Assembly: GCA_014529385.2 (NCBI GenBank)
Contig: CM043970.1
Span: forward strand, 48,201,779-48,265,778
Length of the DNA: 64,000 nucleotides
Direction of reading: 5' to 3'
Origin: Adiantum capillus-veneris
Taxonomy: Eukaryota > Streptophyta > Polypodiopsida > Polypodiales > Pteridaceae
The position numbers were made by a program, and so were the translations under genes. The notes below the pieces were generated by a model. It ran no database searches and was not told the origin of the DNA. It was given only the letters and a program-made list of their open reading frames with translations. Positions 35,940 to 49,993 of this stretch are shown here, in pieces; within the stretch, counting starts at the first letter, position 1; each line of letters opens with the position of its first letter.

Positions 35940-38483
35940 TTATGAGGTCTCTCTCTCATCCTCGCATAACTCAGCATAAATCCCTATGTCTAAATAGAGG
36001 TCTCTGTTTAGGCAGATGTCCTCCGTTTCACTTTGTAGGCCCTCCGCATGCATCCCATAGAGAGTAGCACCACTAGGCTCGTAAGGCACCACCTCAGTGG
36101 ATTCCAAATCAGTATCCTCTCCGATCTTGTCCATTGCTGCCGCTGTGATTGGCACATTGTAGCCCTCATACGTCCGTGCACTCCGAATATCCATCAGGAA
36201 TGCATTGTGCCTGCTATTTCCACCTCATCAACTATTTGAACAAGAAGATGCACTTGAATGGTTAGCATTGTAGTATGAAAGTGTTTCTTGAACATGCAAA
36301 CAACCTCCAAAGCATTTAGTTTGGCGGATGGTATGGAACCTACGTGGATCTCCTTTTGGGAGATCCGTTGCACCAACTTTGCAAGTTTGTAGATTGTGGT
36401 ACGGACACAGGAGACAAACAACCCTCAATGGACAATGGTAAAATAAACTACAAACCATGTACAGCAATGGTATTAAGCCCACACACGGATATGCTACTCA
36501 ATTTCCACTATAACCTATTCCACTTCAAACATACATACCTGACACATTCTATGCCATCCGTGTGACTTCAAACCAGTAAGCTTCCCTTCTTTAGGGAAAC
36601 ATGTTTGGAGCGAGTGCATTATGCCAGTGTGCGTCCGCATAGATTGAATGATCTCTTTTACTCTGCGTTCTTGGCCTCCTATGAAAATCCATAGTGCTTC
36701 AGGGCGTTTTATTGATCCATCGAGTGCTATCTGTGGCTAGTATTTCTCCATACGATCCGCATTTCTAAGGTCAATTCTGGCTCCCAAAGTATCTTTCTTG
36801 CCGATGAGATGATCCCACAACAGATCACCCACATTCTTAAATATGTACATTGGATCCAGCAAGTGATTGATCATGAGTCTGGGCCAATATGGTAACTCGT
36901 ACCATAGAAAGAATCTCTTCATCCCTGGGGGCAAATCATCATCACACATCTTCTTTTGCTCTAACTATGCTCGAGTAGACATCCTTGGTGGCTCTCTTCC
37001 CAAAAAACCATCGTGTAACTCATGATTCTCTGGAAGATGCACTTGATGACCTTCATAGATTTTATTCTTTAGTGAGGGCGCCCGACATGCATTAAGTTTA
37101 GGCCCACATGTGACACATGCTCTATATCCGCTTGTTTGAAGCCCTGCATGTATACACATGACAACATATAAGCTTGAGAAAAACCCGGGGGATTCACTCT
37201 ATATACAAAATGGGACATCACCTGCGAGTGGACAACTTTGATAAAACCCCTATATACGACTCATATTAGGGAAATGACCCCCCTTTCTATACTTATATGA
37301 CAATCAAAGAAGAAAAGTATAATAGCCCTATCTTATATATAAAATTTAGGTCTCACATGATCTAACTGAGCCAAACTAGTCAAAGATTGTGTAGCATAGT
37401 GACTAGCAATGTACTAAGGAACCACTTTTGTTGATAACTATATGTACCCTCAATGTGTCTTAGTTTGACTTTCAAACTATATGCCCGATCAGCTTGCACT
37501 ATGGCTACTCGTCGAATTCTGACCCATCCAAAGCTAGTGTAAATCAACCCTTGACCTACTCCAAATCATCCCTTATCTATGATTGGCTTGATGCAAAATT
37601 TGATGTGTGACTTAATACAAAACGTCTCCTAAATTCATCTGAGTTCTAGAGCACATCTATGACCAATCGTTACAAGTAATCAACCTGGGTCCCCCGTCCC
37701 CTCCCCCCCCCCCCCCCCCCCCCCCTTCCATGAATATGATACCCCCCTCCCTTATTTTTAAGCTTGAGATATAAATTATTGGGGGCCTCCCCTTAACTTA
37801 TACGTTTATGTAGCTTGTAAAAAAAACCCCCTCCCTTGCACTTACGTGGTGCGGTAAGTTTTCCATAGTGAATCCCGCGGGGAGAAAAACAAAGGTTTAT
37901 AGTGTTTGAGTTTGAGTGTATATCACCTGAGCATTCTGTTAGTCCGGGATATTCATGCATGGTCCACATTAGAATGCCTCTGATCAAAACATTGCACCGA
38001 CCTGTGTGTCAGCTCATATCCACTACTTTTATGCTAATCCACAATTGTTGTAGCTCTTCCAGTAGTGGACAAAGATACACATCCATATTCTTCACTTTAT
38101 ATCACCCTGGCACAATCAAGCTTAGAAATAGATGCCCCTTCTTGGTAGTCAACCACGGGGGAATGTTGTAGTTGACAATCACAACTGGTCATACACTGTA
38201 ATATGTTGACCTTTGACCAAATGGATTTACACCATCCATAGCCAAGACGAGGTGCAAATTTTGAGCCCTTGGCAAAATTCTACCATGGGTAATCTATATG
38301 CTTCCAGGCCGTGCAATCTATAGGAATTTGCATCACACCATCCGAAGATCTTTTATCCTCGTGCCATGATGCTAGGGCGGCCATGGACTTACATTCAAAG
38401 AAATGCTTGATGCAAGGTAGCAGAGGAAAGTGATACAGTTTACCTTGAGAGGGAGAGGGACCCTCATTATCATTGCTCCACAC
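35940..38483 (-). pseudogene. TNP2 transposase relic of CACTA2
   Basis: Minus-strand blocks in TNP2 order: PLLPCIKHFFECKSMAALAS and RSSDGVMQIP (38483-38280); LAMDGVNPFGQRST, IVNYNIPPW and NMDVYLCPLLEELQQLW (about 38250-38020); MWTMHEYPGLTEC (37987-37890); LQTSGYRACVTCGP (37159-36965); LLDPMYIFKNVGDLLWDHLIG (36949-36737); and VHLLVQIVDEVEIAGTMHS (36421-36194), then a divergent tail. Several in-frame stops occur (for example TGA where TGG is usual after YYSV). The DUF4218 end is deleted compared with CACTA1. A 23-nt poly-C tract lies in an intron at 37703-37725. Confidence 0.82.
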
Positions 38484-38499
38484 TCAAATTCTTGATGCG

Positions 38500-41400
38500 A
38501 GGTAGCAGAGGAATGTATGTCTACCCCGCAGTCTCACATGTGTTGTGTGATGGACTTGTGGAGTGAGAGGGACCCTCATTATCATTGCTTCACACTGACT
38601 AAACCAAACTTCGTAAGTTCCTAGACCATGTTGTATCCCATGCAACAACATATGCCAGACAGAACCGTACCATGTAGGTCTGTAAATGTTTCAACAAGAA
38701 TGAAATCCATCACAGTATCTTGATAAACAGGGAAAAGAGAAAATGACACTATTTTCTCAAAATGCTATGCTCTTACATGACCTTGTCTCGTGGCTAAAGA
38801 GCAAGCTGGATAAAAGCCTTATTGCTCAAACATCCCTTTGACAGAACTTAACCAAACTTAATTCGAAAGGAAAATAAACCCAAAAAGCATATACTTACAA
38901 TGAGGTGGAAAATACATGATACTTACCTGGAAGTCAAGTACATCCCTCAACCTGTAAGCGTACCATATCAAAATTTCTTTGACATGCTAATCACTAAAAT
39001 TAGAGATTAGTGAAGATAAAGAAATTGAACTTGTAACCCTGGGTGTTGCCTTGGAAATCCAAACCCCTTGGTTAGAATCTAGGCAGTCAAACCCCTTGGC
39101 AAGACCCTTGATAGAAACTACTCAATTAGCAGTTAACGGAAACTAACATAGTCAATCGTGTACAAAAATGATTAGAATCAACTGGAAAAGTTGAATGTGT
39201 CCACTACCCCGTGGTAGATTGCGGACTTCTTTCCTTGAAAGTACAACTGTGATAGATCAAACTGTGATCCTCAATGCCTATGGAGTGATTTAGTAATCAC
39301 CCACAGGGTTGTACCCCAAAATTGTGCTTCCATAGACACTCGTAGTGCTATAGAGAGAGCAGGAGATACACACAAGTGAAATACCTAGCTCTTATGGACA
39401 GCCATGCTGTCGCAACTATTTGCTACATCTAGACTCCGTGGGATACATCAACTGCTGTGAGTTTAAGACTATCGGAAACTCAACTCGAGCGTCGCACTAA
39501 AAACATGTAGTGCAAAAATGACACCCAAAACATCCATAATGACAAGACTCTTGATTGTCCATTAACATCAATGGGTACTCCACTTGGTAGATCTATTTGA
39601 TCTTGAGAACAATCACCCAAGGAATGCTAACAGTTGGGTTTTACCCTAGGTCTGACAATGGCTCTTAGCATTTGTGGCTCGTAGCCCTTATGCCAATAAA
39701 AAATTGGTGTTCAATCGACAAGCCGAGGAAGACTACTTTGGGTGGAATCTTGGCCACTTTCTAGCTGAGAGTTAGAGCACCTTGGCTCAAGCTGACTCAT
39801 GAGCCAAACATGTATCAAAAGCTTCTTAGAAATTTTGCATTATTCTTTGAGAGAAATAATCAAGATAGAGAAAGAGATAGCATGTTGGGTTGAGGGAGGT
39901 TTCTTAACCTATTGTAGTGCGTACCGAATCCGTGTACTCGTGTGCATCTTATGCCTGGGTCGCATCTTATTCTATAAGCATAGAACAATCTGTCTGTATG
40001 ACGCTCTCATCAAGAGAGGCAACAGAAAACACAAGTCAAATCTTGACGCATCTACCTTGTATGGGGTCGTGACTGTACGAGGATGACTTGAATAGGGCAC
40101 TTTGCCTGTGAATCAAGTCCACGTTTTAGGTTCTTTTTAGTGTTGATGTGCGTTGACAGCAACCAAAAATCATGTCAAACAACCCAGAACTTATATTGTC
40201 CTTGATAGAGTGTCTGGTGTTATAGCGGAAGCGTAAACCAAAAAGTGATGGAGTTCATTTCACCTGGCTAGCATGCCTTGCATGCAGAGTGGTAAGCCCT
40301 TGGCGAGAGTGACGGCCTCAAAGGTGAGATCCCAAAACCATAAGTGCCTTGCACCGGCTAGATTGGTAGGGATTCTGTGAGGTGATGTCCCTATTATGCC
40401 AGCTCCCTGAACTTGTGTGCCAAGGCCCTTGATTCCAAGTCAATGGGCAGTATCTTGGCACAAGGGAGAAGCCTTGCTTTGTGTAAAATTGCCAAAGCAC
40501 TTTGCTTTGCATAGCAACAATAATTTCCAAGTAAAAGTGGAAACATGAAAAAACAAGAAAAACTGGAATTGAGCGTAACCCGTTGCCTAGAAATTTAAAA
40601 GATAAACTCGTTTGAATCTCGCTCCTAGCCAATTCTGCTACACGAGAGAGAGTTGTCGCGTGTATCATATACACCCCCTAAAAAACCTTGCAAACATAGG
40701 GAGAAATTCCCCAAGGTTGTGCGCCCATAGCATACTCCAAACATGGGAAGGTTCCATACAATATGCCAAAAGCAAAGCCGTGATTCACATAAATACATCT
40801 AGCCTCATTTCCAATAAATGCTATTGTCGACAGATGTCATAGAAAAGAGCGTCCAACTTGTCGATCATTCACAAATAATGGACCTTGTCTACTTGTACAT
40901 CATATTGCAAAACCGAAAAATACTTGCAAGGTATGAATGTGTACCTGCTTAGCTTGATTACGGTTGTCCTTGACTAGATAAGACCATCTGAATCGATTGA
41001 AGCTCTGATTAGAGATACGTTTGTTGGTTCCGCAAACTGTCGCCCATGCCGAGCAAAGGGAGGCAAGAAGAAATGTGGATGACATTAAGTCATAGGCCTT
41101 GCCTAAACTTGTCATACTATAGTTGGTACTCGTCCAAGACATAATAGCAATACCATGGAATGATTATCCCAGACAGTGGTAAATAGTCCCCAACTCAAGA
41201 TGCTCATATCATACACCTAGATGTGGTTAGGTATCATCCCCTGAGTACAAGAAAAGGAATCCGTGCTTCTACCAATTCGCTTGTAGTTGTGCACATGCCA
41301 TGCATGGGAAGAAATCTCAACAGCCAACTCTGGAGTGTTGCACATAACACAACAGTTTTGTATGCAGTGATGAATGAGCCTTGCTCAACGATCAAAACGT

Positions 41401-42120
41401 CACCGTGGAGACCAAGTGAGCCATGCTCCAACATAATCATTGACAACTGCATAAGAAGAACTAAGTCAAAAAAAATGCAACAAATATTCATACCTTGTCT
41501 TGGAAGGCTTTAGACGAACATTAGGCATGTCCTTATCGTTGCACTTGCTTAGACTCCAGTTCTGCATGACTATCAATGCACCTTGCAAATAGTGGCCATT
41601 GCTTGATTAAAAATAAAAAATAAAAATTTGAACCATAGTATGTACTACGGACGTCGATCCAAAATTTTTGAAACAGAAAACGTGTTGCTGTGTTGTTGGT
41701 TGCCTTCCCCAAAACGGCAACTTGCCGAGCACAAGTACTTGGTACTTCAAGAGCTAGAGGGGAGCTGCCGATTGTGGGCACGCTCCCTTCCTCCTTTTTT
41801 TTATAAAAAAAATAACCCAAATAGGGTTTTTTGGAAAAAAAAATATCCTGTTCTGCTGCTACCGACGATGGACGACGATGGTGAGGAAGGGGAGATGCTC
41901 ATAGCTCTCTCTAGGGGGCTCAAAAGGCCGCTTGACACAGAAACGCAAAACGCTGGCCTCTACAGCGCGATCCGAACAAGTCGAGGCACGCCGAATTCGG
42001 TGAAGGTCGACGAGTTCCCTCCTCGGCCAAGCTGATGTGCACACACCGTGGTTGTTTCGGCCTCCCCACCTAGCAAGAGAGTCTGCACACAAGTTTTTTC
42101 TCATGGATCTTGCCCACGGA
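38500..42120. other. Region without recognisable genes
   Basis: Apart from a 110-bp-spaced duplication of GAGAGGGACCCTCATTATCA (about 38450 and 38560), nothing in 38.5-42.1 kb could be assigned. Short open frames here show no family pattern on either strand. By position it belongs to CACTA2. Confidence 0.5.
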
Positions 42121-42123
42121 CGT

Positions 42124-42327
<204 letters not shown>

Positions 42328-42385
42328 CATGCAAGCACTAGTCTTCTCCTTCCTCCATGGCTACTCTTCCATGCCCTTCACCCCT

Positions 42386-42554
42386 GGGCTCTGATACCAA
42401 TGTGAGACTGCAAGGTAGACAGACATGCGATTAACCTCCCAACCATCCTTTATATAGGCTCTTGGCCCTCATCCATATATACACCCCTTTACTGCATGTG
42501 TGTCCAACACGTTGCCAAGTCCGTGCCCGCCTAGTCCTACTCTTGGCATGACAA
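42386..42554 (-). repeat. Orphan LTR end with initiator-Met primer site
   Basis: On the minus strand TGGTATCAGAGCCC (plus 42386-42399) is a canonical initiator-Met primer-binding site. The base beyond it starts an LTR-like segment (plus 42401 TGTGAGACTG) containing a minus-strand CCTATATAAAGG box. The LTR is cut where similarity to the G2 LTR begins. No coding region of this element remains. Confidence 0.55.
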
Positions 42555-44656
42555 TGCACACCTATTGCCACGGTCTATTTCCACCCTTACACGCACACAA
42601 CATCTCAATCTCACTCTCTCACACAAAACATCATCGGTCCGGGGGGGCACACACTTCTACACAGCCGACACCGAGGGGAAACATGAAAGCAGGAGAAAGA
42701 GAAGGGGGGAAGGGGAAACAACAACGACACGGGGCAACAGTGGCTTGATTGCACTTCAAAAGGCATGTACACAAGCTTGTATTGCCATCACCATGGCCAT
42801 TTTCTAGAAAAAGTTATGAAGGGGTTAGCTTTCAGAGAACTCCACTTTGCAGGCTTCAAACGGCACAAAAAAAGCCCCTAATTTGATTAAAATTTGACTT
42901 TTATAAGGGGGGCCTTCCACTTTGGAAACTGCCCTTTCATTGGCCCATCTGGCATTCACATTTGGCATCTTTTGGAGGAGGTGGCCGCTTCATTTTTTAT
43001 CTACTCTCTTTGCACTTGGGGGGGGCATTAGCGATGTCGCTATTGCCCCGAGGCATTTTTTTATTTTTATTTTTTTCCTTTATTTTTTAACTCCTTGGAC
43101 TACCCACACCTTGCACATCCATCTTTGACCCTCTTTGTCCTTTTGGTCTGGCTCCTACCTTGCCTTCACCTCTGCTTGGCTGGCTTTGGAAATGCTTGCT
43201 CGATTTTGCACTTGGCGCCCTCTCAAGATTGCTTGCCCTTGCCTTTGTTTGATCGGCCTTGTACACATGGCCGCCCCTTTGGGCGAGGCGAGCTTTGAGC
43301 TCCTTCTCTCTCTCTATCTCACCGGCCACAGGACTGTTCTCCATCTTATGCGGGGGAGGGGGCCATTAGCGAGGTCGCTATTGCCCTCCCCCCTTAACTC
43401 CAAAGATGGCCTTTAAGGCCGCGGGAACGGGCCCCTGACGGGCTCTGCCACATCATCAGGCTACGACCGCCAGCTAGCCACCCACCACCACAAGCTACAG
43501 GGACGCACCACCGGACAAGTCCGCCTCCGCCAACTAAAACGCTATCGCGCCACCTTTGGGCCAGCAGGCTCGACACCCGCAGTGCCTTCGCACTCACGCC
43601 ATCGCCAAAGTTCTCTCTCCACTCCCATACACTCCAATGCATCCACGCCTTGGACTATCTGCACTAAACATTCGTAGTTTATATGCGCATGTGGGACTCC
43701 CCTGGTGCCACGTGGTAGTCATTGGCCCTATGGCCCCTCAAAATCACAAAATACCCTCCAAAAAAGTTAAAAAAAACCTCCTTTTTGGGCCTTCTTCCCC
43801 CGGCTCCCATATCCTGCTCGATGGTCGGAAGCTCGAGACGTCAAGCCATCCCAGGTCTTCACCAAGTCTTCCTCGGGTCATTCAAACCTCATCGTATTCT
43901 GACTCCTCTGAGCTCGCTATGTGAGGCCGCCAAAAAATCAAGAAAATTACATGCATTATCCTCCCTAGCACTTGCCACCAATTTCGACTTGCCATAACTT
44001 GCTGACCATGAACCCGATTGATGAGCTGTCGATTTGTGCTAGCTCCACATGATGCACACTATCATCGAGAACCTTGGTGAGGCCAAAAAGATGCCAATGA
44101 TGCATTCCCCGATGCGGGCAAGTGGGTCAGACCTCGCCCCCGGAAAATCTTCAATTGATCATAACTTGCTATCTAGAGCTCCGATTCGCAATCCGAGAAG
44201 ACAGGCATGCTCCATAATTCAAACTCTACGTATCTATCTACTAACACCTACCTGGGACACCTGTCCCAGCTGCCCTACCCATCCGGGATCTGCAACACCT
44301 TCTAACTTTGTACTTCATTATCTTGCACATCGGGGCTCCGTTTGACGAGCCGTTTGGACCGACTTCTAGAGCACATTCAACACTACATTTTGGAGCACTG
44401 ACTTCTAGAGCACATTGAACACTACATTCCAGAGCACTGACTCGGCACTTTGGGCACCTTCATCTGTCATCCCATTTGGATCATCCCTTAGCTCTTTTGG
44501 CCTAATAGACCGCATTGAGCATACACTTCTGCTACCCTTTGGCTACCTAGGAGCTTGATATCTGCCCTAGCCTTCTGCATTGCACCTACTTGCAGCCTTT
44601 GCTTGGCATAGACCACTTTCTAGCTCAGATCTAATTTGGCTGCACCATCATTGCCC
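42555..44656 (-). repeat. G2 3' LTR (outer end truncated)
   Basis: Aligns with 50172-52258 at high identity over its length (for example TTTGGCATCTTTTGGAGGAG in both). A further stretch to about 44815, before the polypurine run AAGGGGGGTGGGCAACC on the minus strand, probably completes it. Confidence 0.8.
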
Positions 44657-44948
44657 AGCCCCTCATCGAACATTTATGTTCGACCAAAAGCATATGTACA
44701 GAACTTCAAAACTGGTATACAAGCACTCACAAAACCATAACTTTATGTACAAGTTATGTACAAACTATGTACAAAATCTCTGTTTTTCCTCTCACACCCT
44801 ACATGCTTCAGGTGGGTTGCCCACCCCCCTTGACTACAATTTGATGCACCTTGGGCACTAGATTCCTCTCAAAATACAACTTGAGCCGCACACCATTCAC
44901 CCTGTTCCTAAGAAGCTTGCCATTTTCTCTTACCAACTGATAGGTCCC

Positions 44949-47900
44949 TTACGAAAAGTTTTTTTGCACTTTATACGGACCTGTCCACGTCTTCTTGAAC
45001 TTCTTCTTGAATGTGAAATCCGGGTAGCTTTCATACTTCATGACCAGATCTCCTTCCTCTATCCTCTTGTCTAGCAGATTCTGATTAAACTTGGCAATCT
45101 GCTTCTCTCTCTGCTTCACATAGTAGTCTACCGCTGCCTCTCTGTCCATGTGTAAAGCCTCCAAATTGGCTATCCGATCCTATAGAACTCCATGTTGAGT
45201 GGCACTGACACGCTACAAACCCTTTAAAGCACTTAACAATGCATGAACCGGCAATACAGCCTCCTATACCATAGACTAGCTCGAATGGAGTGAAATTCGT
45301 CGCTACTTTATAGGACGTTCTATACACCCACATACACTTCTCTAGATTTGTTTCCCACTTAGTTTCCTGCTTGTACACGTACTTCGTTAACATTTTGATG
45401 ATTTGCCCATTAGCACTCTCAACTAGACCATTGCATTGGGGGTGATAGGGTGAGGAAAATTGATGTTGAATCTTTAGCTTTTCCACTAAGGCATTCATAA
45501 GCTTGCTTCTAAACCCCTGACCCCTATCAGAAACTAACACCCATGGAACACCAAACCGGCAACAGATGTTGTCGAACACAAACTGAGCCACCACATTAGC
45601 ATTTACTTCCTTCACAGCTTTGGCCTCGACCCACCTTGTAAGGTAGTCAATGGCTACCACCAGGTACTTCTTACCACTTGTAGACTTTGGGAGAGGGCCT
45701 ATAGCATCCAGACCCCACTTCTCAAAAGCACTTTGTGCGATGATGGCACCTTGTGACTCCGCTATCGGTCATCTTTCACCTATAGTCTCACAATCATGGC
45801 ACGTCTTGCACCAATAATGCATGTCCTTCACTATGGAAGGCCATCAAAATCCTGCTCTAAGCACTCAAAATAGAACCTGGTCTTTGCCCTGATATCCACT
45901 TTCCTCGTGGCATTGCTCCAGCACCATATCTATCTCTTCTTTGTACAGCACCCTTCTTAGCACTCCGTCACATCCATAGTTCATAAGATCTTCATCTACC
46001 AGTGTGAAATTGCGGGCCTTCTGCACCACTCTTCTCTTCTACAACCTGGACAAACCCTCTGAACACTGCCTTGTATTCAAAAACCCTTCAATCTCTTTTA
46101 GAGTCTCCCTACCTCCATAAGTGGTTGGGGCCACATATAAACCTGCAACATGCACCTGCACTTTGCTACTTGCTAACTGGTCTGCCTCTTGGTTCTGCTC
46201 TCTTCTTACATGCTTGAATTAAAGTTCTTCAAAAGACTTTAGCATTTTCTTGATGGAAAAGAACCAATGCTACAAAGAATCTCGCTTTACCTGCCATTGA
46301 TCTAGCAGTTGCTTGATGACTAGCAAGGCATCTCCATTTACTACCAACCTCGAAATGCAAAACTCTATACATTGCTTCAAACCCAAATGTAGAGTGAGGT
46401 ACTCTGCCTCGTTGTTGGTCTAGACATCCTTCAATCATATGCCTTCAAAAATATAGCTTTGTCATGTTGGTCATGTATCACCACACCTCCTCCTGCCTTC
46501 TGTACTACCCTTCGATACGCTCCGTCGAACCACATTGTAAAAGCATCCTCCAAATCGGGCTCCTCCTTAGCTTCATCTTGCACCACCTTTGGATAGGCTA
46601 GAAAAGTGACGGCCTTGCTGACAATAATGTCTGCCAAGTGGGACCGACTCATGTGATCTACCTTGAACTCAAACTCGAACTCTTGTAGCTCCAATACCCA
46701 CTTCATAATCCTCCTTCCTGGCTTCAAATGTAGCACTACCTCTGGCAATAGATTATTAGCTATCAAGACAAAAAACTTGCACACAATTAAATGCACCTTG
46801 AACTTCTTGCAAGCAAAGACTAAATCCATCACCCACTGCTCTGCTTCGGTGTAGATAGCCTCTCCTGGGCTAATCACCCTGCTCTCAAAGTATATTGGCT
46901 TGTAGCTTCTCCCTACCTTTTGCAGTAGAATCGCTCCACTAGAAATTGTGCCCACCGTAATAGACACATAGAAGTCATTCTCTCGATTGGGAGGACACAC
47001 CACTGGCAATTGACACAAAATTTCCTTAATTCTGTCAAAAGCCTCTTGAGCTTCCTCGTCCCACTCATAATCGTGCACCTGTTGAGCCCTCTTTTGAAGA
47101 GGATGCACATATTGTGACAACATCCAAAAGAAACATGATAGATACTTCAACTTATAAACAAACATAGACAAACCTTGAGCATCTGATGGTGGCTCCATCA
47201 ACACCAACTCCTTTACCTTCTTGGGATCAGTCTCTATACCATTTTGCAACACCACATGACCCAACAGCTGCGCTTGAGGTTGTGCTAGCTTGCACTTCTT
47301 GGGGTTCAGTTGACCTCCTTCTTTACAAAGCCTTTGAAAGCTCTAATCTTGAGCTGTAGTAGCCTATATCATGCATGAAGACCCTGATAAAGCGGCCAAA
47401 GTATGGACCAAATACCTTGTTCATCCACTCTTTGAAGGTGGCATATGAATTCACCAATCCATACGGCATCCTGCATTAAGCCAAGCAACCCCATGGAGAT
47501 ATGAATGTGGTCTTCAATTGGTCTTCAAGTGCAATCCCTATCTAAAAGTACCCCAAAAAGACATCCATAATCGAGTATCTCTCGTGCCCAACCACCTGGT
47601 TTAGGATTTTGTCTTGAAACGGAAATGGATAGTGATTTCTCTTGGTCGCTACATTCAGTGGCTTGTAGTCGACACACACCCTCCATTTTCCACTCTTCTT
47701 AGGGGTTATAACCATTGGTGAGACCCATTCTCACTCTTTCATAGGATATATAATGTCTGCATCCAGCAACTTATTGATCTCCTGCCAAAGGTCCTCCTTT
47801 TGGATTTCCCCTAGTCTTCTCAGCTTCTGTGCTTTAGGCCTATGTCCCTCCTTGAGAACAATATTGTGCTCTACCCCCTTTGCACATCGCAAATGTTTGT

Positions 47901-49822
47901 ATTCCATCGCAAATAGGTTTGAATAACACTCACACAGTTGAACATAACCCTCCTTTTCACTTTGGGTCAAATATTCACTCACCATGCTCAAAACCTCTTC
48001 TATGCTTAACCCATGAGCTTGAGGCTTCATACCTTTTTCCTTAGGAGGGGAGTCGTCTATGGTGACTCCAAATAAGTCTGCGTCTCTCTTCAAATGTCGT
48101 CCTTGCTCTCCTCTTCCTTTGTGCTAGTGTAGCCTTCATCATAGCCCGTATTTGTCTCTTACTCGTAGCTCGTCATGTCGCCTTCATCTTTAACTGCCAG
48201 AGGATGAGAACTGCTCTCCTTGGTCGTCAAACAGATTACAATCTGTCTTCCCTTCTCTTTCTCAGGCAAGGTGAACACTTTTTTCCCCAATCCTGCTTAG
48301 CACCTATTGCCAAAAGCCATGGCCTACCCAAAATGATCGGATAACTATTATCCCCTGCCTTCATCACAAAAAAGTCTATCAGGCACTCTATGCCCATCAC
48401 CTTGACTTTCACATCTTGAGCCACACCCAGATCCCTGGCTTTAGTATGGTTGGCCATCCTCATGTGCACATTCGACTTGACTACTGCCTTGACTCCTGGC
48501 TCTTTCACGGCTGCTTCTCTCATGACACAAAACTGTGCTCCACCGTCTATGTAGGCCTGTACCTGCATCCTCTTCTCTATAACAGCATCCACCAGTGGAA
48601 GTACATCAGTTGGGCTACCTACCCTCAGAGACATGTTTTGCACCGCTTGCACATTCCCCTTAGCTCTTGGTAGCCTGGTGCTAACACTTGTGGATCATTG
48701 CCTCCTTAATTTTGTATTTAAAGCTAACAGCTGACCAAAAGTAATATTTGCTTTCTGATTTTGAACATTACTTACCAGGTTGTACTCGGGATGGCCACAC
48801 CCTAATCGGAAATCTGCTTGTTTGATTTTGCGACGCCTCCTTCTTTTGCTAGGCTTGGGATGCTCTCTACCTTGATACACTTTCTCCTTCCCCTTACGAG
48901 CTCTGGTTTCACGTTCTATCTCTGTCTCCCTCTCAGCTCTCACTCTCTTATTGGCCAAAATCTCGACATCCTGCTCATCCACTCTGATGATGTTCACTCT
49001 TGGGACCTCGCCTCCATTGGGCGGAGCTAGCTACACAAGATTCTCCACCGCTTGTTCTCTTGGACCATTAAACTGCCCTTGACCTCGACCTCTACCAAAA
49101 AGCGGGTAGATCCCTTCTCTCTCTCTTTGTGGTTGAGGACAATCGGGTGCATAGTGCCACTCTTCTCCGCAATTATAGCATCTACCTGGCAACGGCCTTG
49201 CCCTACCCCTTGCTCCTCTTGGCTGTCCTCTATCCATGACATTGAGCCACAAATCCTGCATTTGCTTGGACATATCTTGCATTGTGCGTACCCAATTTTG
49301 CGGTACAACCGCTACACCTCGGTTCCCGTGGTTTTCTTCATGTATAACCTCCCTCGGATTCTGCAATTGAACAGGGTCCATGGTTTCGTGGCCCGACACA
49401 CCCTGCTCTATTTTATTTCTTATCTTTATGCTCTTTGATCATGCAATTTCTACCGCACCATTGTAATTCTCTGGACTCTCAAAATCAACCTTTTCTCTCA
49501 CCTTAGGGTGCAGACACGCCATGAATTTGTCCAGCTTAAAGTAGTCTCCATTAGCCAATTGCATGGCTGTCGCTAATTCTGCCCAACACTCTTCAAAATG
49601 ACCCAAAAATAGATTAAACTCTTCACTTACATCTTGCTTAAGCGCCTTCAGATTCGCATCCATCTCGACTGGGGACGCCTCCTTGCGAAAGTCGTGAAGA
49701 AATCTCGCCCATAGAGCCGGCCACGCTTGCCTCGGCTCACCTTCCAGAGCTTCATACGAGACTTTAGCTTTTCCATGCATCACCAAAGGGAACGTCTGCA
49801 TTTTGTTATCCTCGTTTCGCAT
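44949..49822 (-). pseudogene. G2 gag-pol relic
   Basis: Gag 49822-49439; zinc knuckle CYNCGEEWHYAPDC (49399-49031); linker with the basic run KRRRRRKIKQ (48997-48695); protease-like IDGGAQFCVM (48652-48236), all in one frame with single stops between. Reverse transcriptase pieces at 48093-47280 carry RVFMHDI, so the catalytic aspartate pair is altered. RT-linked RNase H and the start of a second RNase H (MWFDGAYRRV) are at 47264-46431. The integrase core is at 45660-45085 (VSDRGQGFRSKL, CNGLVESANG) and the C-terminus ends at 44949. Frameshifts separate the later pieces; inactive. Confidence 0.88.
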
Positions 49823-49993
49823 TCACAATGATAGCATATATAGCTCAAAATCTGACATCCACTCGTCAGGGCCTTCTTCGCCTGTGAAAATCGGTCCATA
49901 GCTTCTAGCTGCCATGACTTCCAACGCAAAAAATTGATTCTCTTTTATCAACTGGGAGCAATCAATGTACTCCTCTGTGGGGACACCAAAAGA

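Noticed and set aside
41628-42035. 135-codon plus-strand frame with an acidic start before the GA tract
   Set aside because: No recognisable motif, and it contains poly-A-derived lysine/asparagine runs; could not be supported as a gene.
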